From: JALRAP01 sp046340555
Lineage (GTDB): Bacteria; Bacteroidota; Bacteroidia; AKYH767-A; OLB10
DNA length: 5,337 bases
NCBI GenBank assembly: GCA_046340555.1
Contig: JBKDSL010000005.1
Span: 1-5,337 of the forward strand
Direction of reading: 5' to 3'
In this document: piece by piece, positions 1 through 5,014 of the stretch
Position numbering within the stretch: position 1 is the first letter of the stretch
Layout: each line of letters begins with the position of its first letter
Program-made: the position numbers and the translations under genes
Notes under the pieces: model-generated
Database searches by the model: none
Told to the model about the DNA's origin: nothing
Seen by the model: the letters and a program-made list of their open reading frames with translations, nothing else

Positions 1-15
1 ATTTTCATAATCATG

Positions 16-23
16 CAAATATA
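16..23 (-). promoter_or_regulatory. possible Bacteroidota -7 promoter core, reading leftwards
   Basis: Read on the minus strand this is TATATTTG, an exact match to the TAnnTTTG core of Bacteroidota housekeeping promoters. In-frame ATG codons follow immediately (minus strand, 15-13 and 8-6), so a leftward gene could begin at the window edge, with a very short or absent leader. Against it, there is no TTG (-33) at the usual 19-21 nt spacing, and only about 15 nt of the putative gene are visible. An eight-base match can arise by chance, so this is a weak call. Confidence 0.25.
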
Positions 24-168
24 ACTCAGCCCGATTGAATTCGTGTCCTTGTCGAACTCATGGTTTGTAGGTGGTTTTCAGCCTTGAAAAGAACACGGAT
101 TAAACCGATTTTGAAGATCAACGCGGATTTGGTGCAATACCAATTTAAAACTGTTTAAATCCGCTCCG

Positions 169-187
169 CCCTGAACCAGTCGAAGGG
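169..187 (+). repeat. CCCTGAnC-nn-GTCGAAGGG dispersed repeat, copy 1
   Basis: The 19-bp sequence CCCTGAACCAGTCGAAGGG differs by one base (A for G) from the CCCTGAGC arm and carries the full GTCGAAGGG arm. It is flanked by a 9-bp direct repeat, CTCCGCCCT, at 164-172 and 188-196. From memory, words of this form recur in intergenic DNA of many bacterial genomes; their function is not established. Confidence 0.7.
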
Positions 188-192
188 CTCCG

Positions 193-226
193 CCCTCAGC
201 TGGTCCGATAGCTATCAGACGAAGGG
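193..226 (+). repeat. broken copy of the same repeat, split by a palindrome
   Basis: The arms CCCTCAGC (193-200) and ACGAAGGG (219-226) match the two ends of the 19-bp repeat, each with one change. Instead of a 2-3 base centre they are separated by 18 bases that include the perfect 10-bp palindrome GATAGCTATC (207-216). It could be a copy expanded by insertion of a palindromic word, or a related longer repeat variant. Confidence 0.45.
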
Positions 227-255
227 TTTGATCCGCTGCATCCGTTTTCCCGCTA

Positions 256-285
256 ACTGCTCCTAGTACTGCTACTGCTGCTGTT
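256..285. repeat. degenerate hexamer tract 1, unit (A/G)CTNNN, five units
   Basis: Read in steps of six from 256 the sequence is ACTGCT, CCTAGT, ACTGCT, ACTGCT, GCTGTT. Four of five units begin with (A/G)CT. On the minus strand the units read NNNAG(T/C), so one frame gives a Ser at every second codon, which explains a spurious Ser-rich reading frame there. Two further tracts with the same period lie at 591-626 and 698-721. Confidence 0.6.
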
Positions 286-288
286 CCG

Positions 289-311
289 CCCTGAGCCTGC
301 TTGCCCTGAGC
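289..311 (+). repeat. two CCCTGAGC half-elements
   Basis: CCCTGAGC occurs at 289-296 and again at 304-311, 15 bp apart, without the matching GTCGAAGGG arm; the second copy is followed by GGTCTTTGG, possibly a decayed arm. They are best read as truncated members of the family seen intact at 661-679. Confidence 0.5.
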
Positions 312-357
312 CGGTCTTTGGTCCCAATGGCTTTCTCGTCTTTGAGTGTTTGTTTCT

Positions 358-385
358 GTCACTTTTTGCTTGCCCAAAAAGTAAC
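358..385. repeat. perfect-core inverted repeat (hairpin), part of a structured repeat
   Basis: ACTTTTTG (361-368) and CAAAAAGT (375-382) are exact reverse complements around a 6-nt loop. The stem extends to 11 positions per side (358-368 and 375-385) with one mismatch. A hairpin of this AAAAAGTAAC type is familiar from intergenic repeats of Bacteroidota. It is not followed by a T run, so I do not call it a terminator. It directly precedes the longer folded element at 397-481, and the two probably form one repeat unit. Confidence 0.7.
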
Positions 386-396
386 CCAAAAGGGCA

Positions 397-481
397 CCAC
401 GAAAACCAACCACCTGCTCGTCCTTGTCGCACAAGGCTACACCCCTGGGCTGGCCGAGCTTGTGGTTCGCACTTTTCGTGG
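397..481. repeat. 85-nt imperfect stem-loop element
   Basis: Nested complementary arms enclose this stretch: CCACGAAAA (397-405) with TTTTCGTGG (473-481), AACCAC (408-413) with GTGGTT (462-467), and GCTCG (416-420) with CGAGC (455-459). Inside sits a separate tight hairpin, CCTTGT-CGC-ACAAGG (422-436). Together this gives 26 Watson-Crick pairs separated by small internal loops. The element could be a miniature mobile or REP-like repeat, or a structured RNA; the sequence alone does not decide and I see no promoter for it. No terminal target-site duplication was found. Confidence 0.6.
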
Positions 482-493
482 ACAACCAACGCG

Positions 494-524
494 CCCATCT
501 CCCATCTCCCCAATGACTAATGAC
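494..524 (+). repeat. tandem heptamers: CCCATCT x2 and (C/T)AATGAC x2
   Basis: CCCATCT is repeated at 494-500 and 501-507, followed by CAATGAC (511-517) and TAATGAC (518-524). The 12-mer CTCCCCAATGAC at 506-517 recurs exactly at 641-652. Both units have a period of seven, which is not a codon multiple. Confidence 0.65.
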
Positions 525-540
525 TAAACAATCCGCCCCC
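519..540 (+). repeat. 22-bp direct repeat, left copy
   Basis: This 22-bp segment matches 740-761 at 19 of 22 positions, with differences at positions 9, 10 and 20. It begins with AATGAC and contains CAATCCGCC. The two copies are 221 bp apart and bracket hexamer tracts 2 and 3 and one full CCCTGAGC/GTCGAAGGG element. Confidence 0.6.
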
Positions 541-590
541 GCCAACCGCCTACCTACATGCTAATGACCAATTAACCTATAACCATCATA

Positions 591-626
591 GCTGGTACTG
601 GTACTATTACTGCAACTGTTACTTTT
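591..626. repeat. degenerate hexamer tract 2, unit (A/G)CTNNN, six units
   Basis: From 591 the units are GCTGGT, ACTGGT, ACTATT, ACTGCA, ACTGTT, ACTTTT. The first three bases of every unit are (A/G)CT while the last three vary. This is the longest and clearest of the three tracts. Positions 1-3 of the unit are conserved over drifting positions 4-6, unlike a fresh slippage repeat, in which whole units are identical. Confidence 0.65.
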
Positions 627-645
627 TCATCGCCTCCCTACTCCC

Positions 646-690
646 CAATGACCAACTCCTCCCTGAGCTCGTCGAAGGGTGACCAATGAC
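646..690 (+). repeat. CAATGAC heptamers flanking a repeat element
   Basis: CAATGAC occurs at 646-652 and 684-690, one on each side of the CCCTGAGC/GTCGAAGGG element at 661-679. A further TAATGAC lies at 562-568. Isolated single units like these suggest remnants of longer heptamer arrays. Confidence 0.5.
661..679 (+). repeat. CCCTGAGC-nn-GTCGAAGGG dispersed repeat, intact copy
   Basis: CCCTGAGCTCGTCGAAGGG is the best copy of the 19-bp element in the window; it differs from copy 1 (169-187) at three positions, all in or next to the variable centre. It is embedded between two CAATGAC heptamers. The ends CCCT and AGGG are complementary, but the interior pairs poorly, so a strong hairpin is not expected. 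Confidence 0.75.
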
Positions 691-697
691 AATCAAA

Positions 698-721
698 ACT
701 GCCACTGGTACTAAAGCTATT
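698..721. repeat. degenerate hexamer tract 3, unit (A/G)CTNNN, four units
   Basis: The units are ACTGCC, ACTGGT, ACTAAA, GCTATT, the same (A/G)CT-plus-three-variable-bases design as tracts 1 and 2. The tract sits between CAATGAC heptamers at 684-690 and 725-745. Confidence 0.55.
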
Positions 722-724
722 GCC

Positions 725-761
725 CAATGACCAACGACCAATGACTAGGCAATCCGCCTCC
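725..761 (+). repeat. three tandem heptamers plus right copy of the 22-bp direct repeat
   Basis: CAATGAC (725-731), CAACGAC (732-738) and CAATGAC (739-745) are head-to-tail with a period of exactly seven. The last unit overlaps the start of the right copy (740-761) of the 22-bp direct repeat whose left copy is at 519-540. The array ends about 30 bp before the xerD start codon. Confidence 0.6.
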
Positions 762-792
762 TGCATATACTGGCATTTGTTAAATTTACCTC

Positions 793-1692
793 GTGAGTTG
801 GCCGTCATACATAAAAGGATTCAGGAGCTACCTTCAGTTGGAGCGCTCCCTTTCTGGTAACTCGGTGGATGCTTATGAGCATGATATCGAAAAACTACAG
901 CAGTACATAAAAACCCTTTCACAGCCTATAAGTCCTGAAAAACTGAATTTGCAAAACCTTCAGGATTTCCTCAAATGGATCAATGAATTGGGTATGGGCT
1001 CCAGGTCCCAAGCTCGTGTATTATCAGGCATCAAATCATTCTATAAATACCTGTTGTTGGAAAACGTGGTTATCGATGACCCTACCACTCTTTTGGAGGG
1101 GCCGAAATTGGGACGTAAGCTCCCTGATTTTTTGACGGTGGAGGAAATCAATACCATCATTGCCACAATAGATTTGAGCAAGCCCGAAGGCGAGCGCAAC
1201 AAGGCGATGTTGGAAACACTTTACAGTTCTGGACTACGCGTTTCCGAGTTAGTTGGTTTGAAGAAGTCTAATGTACATCCCGAAATCGGCTTGTTGCGAG
1301 TGGTGGGTAAGGGCAACAAAGAGCGTTTGGTGCCGATGGGCAGTGTAGCCATCAAGCAAATCGGTATTTATGAAAATAATTATCGGAATCGACTACAGAT
1401 CAAACCCGGTAATGAGAATTTCCTCTTTCTGAATAGGAGAGGGGCAAAGCTTACCCGGGTCATGGTATTTACAATCATCAAAGATTTGGTTGCTAAGGCA
1501 GGTATCAAGAAAAGTATAAGTCCGCATACATTTCGTCATTCCTTTGCCACCCATTTGATAGAAGGTGGAGCCGACCTTAGGGCTGTACAGGAAATGTTGG
1601 GACATGAATCCATCACCACTACGGAGATTTATACTCACTTGGATCGCGAGTACCTTCGAAGTGCCATTTTACAATTCCATCCTAGAAAATAA
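793..1692 (+). CDS. xerD: site-specific tyrosine recombinase XerD
   Basis: XerD acts in the cytoplasm with a partner Xer recombinase to resolve chromosome dimers by strand exchange at dif. The 299 residues are the normal full length for the family. The N-terminal SAM-like DNA-binding domain covers about residues 1-90, with the typical 'LERSLSGNSVDAY' helix at 16-28. The catalytic domain follows from about 110. All active-site residues are visible: Arg149 (in SSGLR), Lys173 (VGKGNKER), His245 and Arg248 (HTFRH), His271 (LGHES) and the nucleophile Tyr280 (EIYTH). The start is GTG: the protein begins MSWPSYIKGF as Bacteroidota XerD proteins do, and the next in-frame ATG (residue 68) would delete most of the N-terminal domain. 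No Shine-Dalgarno sequence is seen. It is the first gene of a three-gene plus-strand run. XerC is the alternative, but the overall form favours XerD. Confidence 0.93.
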   Translation: MSWPSYIKGFRSYLQLERSLSGNSVDAYEHDIEKLQQYIKTLSQPISPEKLNLQNLQDFLKWINELGMGSRSQARVLSGIKSFYKYLLLENVVIDDPTTLLEGPKLGRKLPDFLTVEEINTIIATIDLSKPEGERNKAMLETLYSSGLRVSELVGLKKSNVHPEIGLLRVVGKGNKERLVPMGSVAIKQIGIYENNYRNRLQIKPGNENFLFLNRRGAKLTRVMVFTIIKDLVAKAGIKKSISPHTFRHSFATHLIEGGADLRAVQEMLGHESITTTEIYTHLDREYLRSAILQFHPRK

Positions 1693-1723
1693 TCAGTCTC
1701 CATCCTTACTTCATTGAATCAAC

Positions 1724-2206
1724 ATGACCACTCCAGACGAACTAATCGAATCATTGCAGCTGCTTCCTCATCCTGAAGGCGGTTGGTACAGGGAAACATA
1801 TCGGAGCGAAATGTCATTTGATGGGGATGGACCATTTCCGAATGGACGCAATATCACTACAGCCATATACTTCATGATTACAGCTGACGGATTCTCCGCT
1901 TTGCATCGAATAAAATCAGACGAGACGTGGCACTTTTACGATGGCGACCCATTTGAAATCATCGAAATCACGCCAGAGGGCAACTTGATTTCTACTTGCA
2001 TAGGGAAGGGCCTCTATCAATACACGGTACCCAAAGGCAATTGGTTTGGTTCGCGGGTGTTGCATGGAGGGAAGTGGTCTTTGGTTGGTTGTACCGTTTC
2101 GCCCGGGTTTGATTTTAGGGATTTTGAATTGGCGTCCAAGTCAGGTTTGTCGACCCAGTTCCCTTCCCACTCCCACGTAATAAACGAAATGACCAGGATT
2201 CCATGA
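1724..2206 (+). CDS. cupin domain protein, DUF985/Cupin_5 family
   Basis: This is a 160-residue single-domain protein of the RmlC-like jelly-roll cupin fold, Cupin_5 (DUF985) branch. The family includes yeast Yml079w, and its biochemical role is not settled. Family hallmarks are the N-terminal LLPHPEGGWYRETYRS segment (13-28), the central LHRIKSDETWHFYDG segment (60-74) and the VSPGFDFRDFELA segment near the C terminus (125-137). His61, Glu67 and His70 are candidate metal or ligand contacts of the cupin pocket. The length is complete for the family and there is no signal peptide or membrane segment, so it should be cytoplasmic. It begins 31 nt after the xerD stop and its TGA overlaps the ATG of the next gene, which implies co-transcription and possibly coupled translation. 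The substrate cannot be inferred. Confidence 0.9.
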   Translation: MTTPDELIESLQLLPHPEGGWYRETYRSEMSFDGDGPFPNGRNITTAIYFMITADGFSALHRIKSDETWHFYDGDPFEIIEITPEGNLISTCIGKGLYQYTVPKGNWFGSRVLHGGKWSLVGCTVSPGFDFRDFELASKSGLSTQFPSHSHVINEMTRIP

Positions 2207-3408
2207 TTTATGTGATTGGAGGAGGCGCGGCCGGATTTTTCGCTGCCATCAGTGCGGCCTCGCAGGGTTGCAAGGTTACCATTTTGGAGAAAGGTAACAA
2301 AGTGCTTTCCAAGGTGCGAATTTCTGGAGGTGGAAGATGTAACGTTACCAATGGCGTTGCAACATTGCCTGGCTTGTTAGAAGGTTATCCAAGAGGCCAG
2401 AAAGAGCTTAGAGGGCCTTTTACCCGGTTCAATAACCAAGATACCATGAACTGGTTTGAAGATAGGGGAGTGAACTTGAAAATTGAAAAGGATGGACGGG
2501 TTTTCCCTGTTAGCGACGATTCTGGCTCCATCATTAAATGTTTGATGGATGAGGTGGATCGTTTGGGTATTGAAATCAAACTGGGTTTTTCCGTTGATGG
2601 TATATCGGTATTGCTCGCAGGATTCAAAATCCATTCCGGCCAAAAATGTTTAGATGCTCGAAAGCTAATCATTACAACAGGCGGTGGTTCTAACATTGAA
2701 TCATACAACTGGCTTCATGCGTTGGGAATACAAGTAGTGACTCCTGTTCCATCTCTTTTCACTTTTAACATTCCCGATTCTCCTTTTTTGGATTTGATGG
2801 GTGTTTCAGTGCAGGATGCAGTGGTATCGGTAGTCGGATCAAAAACATCAACAAGGGGACCGATCCTTTTCACACATTGGGGACTAAGTGGTCCTGCCGT
2901 TTTGAAATGCAGCTCAATTGCAGCAAGAATGATGCAGGAGTCTAGTTATTCGTTTGACGTGCAATTAGACATGCTTCCAAATGTTACTCAGGATGAGTTG
3001 CGAAACCAGCTAAAAACCTTATCGCAAGAACAACCATCTAAAAAAATTGAAACTTTAAGGTTTGAAGGAATCAGCTCGCGCCTTTTTGAAAAGCTATGTG
3101 ATCTATCGGGTATTCCAATAGGTTTAGATCTTGGTAATCTTTCTAAGCAAGCTTTGAACCGCTTGGTTGATATAGTTAAGGCAACACGTTTGCATGTTAA
3201 GGGAAAGACCACTTTCAAGGAGGAGTTTGTGACTTGTGGTGGTGTGTCGCTGAAAGAAATTGAATTCAAAACAATGGAATGCAAAAAACACCCGGGCATA
3301 CATTTCGCCGGGGAGGTTTTGGATATTGATGGAATTACTGGCGGTTATAATTTTCAAGCGGCATGGACTACCGGTTATATTGCCGGTATTTCGGCTTGTG
3401 CTAAATAA
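2203..3408 (+). CDS. FAD-dependent oxidoreductase, HI0933/YhiN/BaiN-like family
   Basis: This is a 401-residue flavoprotein, the usual size for the HI0933-like family ('aminoacetone oxidase family FAD-binding enzyme'; relatives include E. coli YhiN and clostridial BaiN). The Rossmann nucleotide-binding loop GGGAAGFFAA is at residues 6-15 and ends in the acidic ILEKG (27-31). The family signature KVRISGGGRCNVTN lies at 37-50, an ITTGGGSN FAD segment at 157-164, and GPILFTHWGLSGP at 219-231. The C-terminal FAD-closing block includes TCGGVSL (344-350), HFAGEVLDIDG (367-377) and TGGYNFQAAWTTG (379-391). The physiological substrate is unknown for most members; BaiN was linked to bile-acid reduction, but that cannot be transferred here. 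The start is firm because the FAD loop begins at residue 6. It overlaps the cupin stop by ATGA and is the last gene before the terminator. Confidence 0.93.
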   Translation: MIYVIGGGAAGFFAAISAASQGCKVTILEKGNKVLSKVRISGGGRCNVTNGVATLPGLLEGYPRGQKELRGPFTRFNNQDTMNWFEDRGVNLKIEKDGRVFPVSDDSGSIIKCLMDEVDRLGIEIKLGFSVDGISVLLAGFKIHSGQKCLDARKLIITTGGGSNIESYNWLHALGIQVVTPVPSLFTFNIPDSPFLDLMGVSVQDAVVSVVGSKTSTRGPILFTHWGLSGPAVLKCSSIAARMMQESSYSFDVQLDMLPNVTQDELRNQLKTLSQEQPSKKIETLRFEGISSRLFEKLCDLSGIPIGLDLGNLSKQALNRLVDIVKATRLHVKGKTTFKEEFVTCGGVSLKEIEFKTMECKKHPGIHFAGEVLDIDGITGGYNFQAAWTTGYIAGISACAK

Positions 3409-3413
3409 AAAAG

Positions 3414-3440
3414 AAAAGGCCGCCGATTAGGCAGCCTTTT
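3414..3440 (-). terminator. terminator hairpin between convergent genes, stronger on the minus strand
   Basis: AAAAGGCCGCC (3414-3424) and GGCAGCCTTTT (3430-3440) form an 11-position stem around the loop GATTA. In the plus-strand RNA position eight is a C-A mismatch. In the minus-strand RNA the same position is a U-G wobble, so the stem is continuous and is followed by a U-rich run (UUUUCUUUUUUA, through about 3405). It therefore best serves the minus-strand secreted protein, whose stop is 18 nt away, while the U-rich arm could also stop the plus-strand operon. Confidence 0.85.
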
Positions 3441-3458
3441 CATAAGGTTCAAAATTCT

Positions 3459-5000
3459 TTATTGAAGGACGATTTTTTTGTTCACTTCACCAGAGGAGAG
3501 ACTCACCTTTACAAAATAGGTTCCGGAGCCAAGATTGTCGCGACTGATTTCATAAGCACGTTTTTCTGTAGCCACTAGTTCTTTAACTACTCTTCCTGAT
3601 ACATCCAATAGTTGTATCGACTTCAAGTCAGATGTGACGTTTGATAGGTCAACTCGGATGTAATCGGTTGCTGGATTTGGAGAAACTATTATCAGCTGTG
3701 AAGCTGCTTCCAACTCACTAACTCCTGTTGGCAAGTTCAAGCAGTAAACGATGCGAGGGTTCAGGTAATTCATAACAGTGTCGATGTATGCAAGTCCTTT
3801 ATTCTTCGACATATCTGGATTGGTGAGTAGGGAGTTTGACCAAATCCCTACACCATTTTGACCCAATGCAGTAGCTTCGGTTACAACGGTAGTTGAATCA
3901 TACCACTCCCATGGTCCAGCTTGAACTGCAGGTACAGTCACGAATGGGTAAAGTCCGTCAAGGCCACCGTTGTAGTTGTTTGCAGCCAAAGTGTATGGGT
4001 CTTGGAACCCAGCGTTCTTGAAACAGTCATTATTGCCGTATTGGTTGGCAAATTGGATGATTTTCTGTGAGCCTATAACGTCTACAACTGATTGTGGTGG
4101 GTTTCCTGGAACGAAAACGATTCCTGTGCTATAAGGCGCAAATGGATCACCAACAACGTGCATGGCTACCGTTGGAGCGTCTCCAGGTTCAATCCAAGTG
4201 CTGTCTCCTAACGCACCACCTAAGTTAAAGGCGAACTGAACGTTATTGGGGAATCCAGGCGTGTTGTTTGGATTGTTCAGCTGTGGAATTCCACCATAAC
4301 CGTCGAAGTCGCCCAAAACAGCCTGGTTTACGTATGACTGACCAGCTACAAAACCATAAGCTGGGTCAGTAACACCGCTAAGAAACTTTGGCAAATTGAT
4401 TTCTGCCGTTTTATCCAAACTGATATAGTTTACTGCAACGTAGCCACCTGTACCTTGACCGCCAATGATGATTTTGTTAGGATCAATGTTATAGGTATTG
4501 GTAGATGCTGCATTAGACTTGAAATAACGTACACAAGCTTTTGCGTCTTGTAGTGCTCGGTAAATGGCATTCAATAAGGTGCCTCTGCGAATATCAACGT
4601 TGGATCCAGCAGGATTCCAGCCAAGACGATAATCCATATTGGCAACAACATAGCCTCTTTTTGCAAATTGCTTACAGAATTCTACTGTGGCGCTGTCGTT
4701 ACGGCTACCAGTAGGGGTTCCGTTGATATACCTTGGAAGCAGACTTCCCGTGTGCATGAAAATGATGAGTGGACGATTAGTGGCAACGTCTCCGGTTGGC
4801 TCATAGATATCCATGATAAGCGGAATGGATGCTGGTGTAGGAGGAGGGAATATGGAGATGTTTGTTCCATATTGTACGTTGGTAGTAACAGTAACGTTTG
4901 GAAAAACCTCCGTCAAGTAACGTTGAGCCAAGGTCATGCCAGGTATTACGGCAACGGCAATGGCCAATACAAGGATTCGTAGTGTTTTTTTCATGTTCAT
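3459..5000 (-). CDS. secreted alpha/beta-hydrolase-fold protein with T9SS type A sorting domain, probably non-catalytic
   Basis: The 513 residues start with a Sec signal peptide: KK at 4-5, a hydrophobic core at about 8-20, and likely cleavage after TLA25. An alpha/beta-hydrolase domain (about 55-415) follows, with PLIIFMHTGS (77-86) in the oxyanion-loop position, the MDYRLGW strand (122-128) and IIIGGQGTGGY (177-187) at the nucleophile elbow. The C terminus (about 435-513) is a type A T9SS sorting domain: SPNPATDYI, LLDVSGRVV, GTYFVKV and final KKIVLQ. It should be exported through the outer membrane and released or surface-anchored. The elbow G-x-S-x-G reads G-Q-G-T-G, with Gly183 for Ser. 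His occurs only at 83 and 281, so the usual C-terminal catalytic His is absent; Asp285 (GDPFAPY) could be the remaining acid. Met3 is an alternative start. It lies 14 nt after a TonB receptor gene, so it is probably co-transcribed. Fold call good, activity doubtful. Confidence 0.85.
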   Translation of the reverse strand: MNMKKTLRILVLAIAVAVIPGMTLAQRYLTEVFPNVTVTTNVQYGTNISIFPPPTPASIPLIMDIYEPTGDVATNRPLIIFMHTGSLLPRYINGTPTGSRNDSATVEFCKQFAKRGYVVANMDYRLGWNPAGSNVDIRRGTLLNAIYRALQDAKACVRYFKSNAASTNTYNIDPNKIIIGGQGTGGYVAVNYISLDKTAEINLPKFLSGVTDPAYGFVAGQSYVNQAVLGDFDGYGGIPQLNNPNNTPGFPNNVQFAFNLGGALGDSTWIEPGDAPTVAMHVVGDPFAPYSTGIVFVPGNPPQSVVDVIGSQKIIQFANQYGNNDCFKNAGFQDPYTLAANNYNGGLDGLYPFVTVPAVQAGPWEWYDSTTVVTEATALGQNGVGIWSNSLLTNPDMSKNKGLAYIDTVMNYLNPRIVYCLNLPTGVSELEAASQLIIVSPNPATDYIRVDLSNVTSDLKSIQLLDVSGRVVKELVATEKRAYEISRDNLGSGTYFVKVSLSSGEVNKKIVLQ

Positions 5001-5014
5001 TTGGGTTTATGGAT

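Larger units (their letters stand above)
24..792. other. gene-free, repeat-rich intergenic region upstream of xerD
   Basis: No reading frame here looks like a real protein. The long open frames on both strands run straight through repeated DNA and have low-complexity translations (for example Ser runs from a hexamer repeat). The region contains CCCTGAGC/GTCGAAGGG-type elements, a hairpin, a long imperfect stem-loop, hexamer tracts and heptamer clusters, listed separately. The left part (about 88-130) also carries ACACGGATT and ACGCGGATT words, and the word AATCCGC recurs at 158-164, 530-536 and 751-757. No transposase, tRNA or rRNA is visible. The region resembles an intergenic dumping ground of dispersed bacterial repeats. 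Confidence 0.75.

Noticed and set aside
318..527. 69-residue open frame on the plus strand
   Set aside because: It lies entirely across the stem-loop elements and the heptamer array and overlaps the minus-strand frames; nothing supports a protein.
78..545. 155-residue open frame on the minus strand
   Set aside because: It crosses the 19-bp repeats, hexamer tract 1 and both hairpin elements; the translation is repeat-derived with no domain-like pattern and no promoter. It is most likely a by-product of GC-richer repeat DNA.
511..745. CRISPR array
   Set aside because: The repeats are only 7-22 bp, spacing is irregular, units occur in tandem without spacers, and no cas gene is present.
24..792. 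Insertion sequence or transposon remnant
   Set aside because: There is no transposase fragment, no pair of terminal inverted repeats at matching ends and no target-site duplication; short repeats alone do not support a full mobile element.
765..792. xerD promoter at TAAATTTA (781-788)
   Set aside because: It matches TAnnTTT but lacks the final G and a -33 TTG, and lies only 4 nt before the GTG start, which leaves no room for a leader. It is too weak to list.
24..792. dif site next to xerD
   Set aside because: I found no 28-bp pair of 11-bp inverted arms around a 6-bp centre of the Xer type; the hairpin at 358-385 has an 8-11 bp stem but not a dif-like sequence.
2377..3357. Several minus-strand open frames opposite the flavoprotein
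   Set aside because: They are antisense to a complete, motif-rich gene and show no protein-like features.
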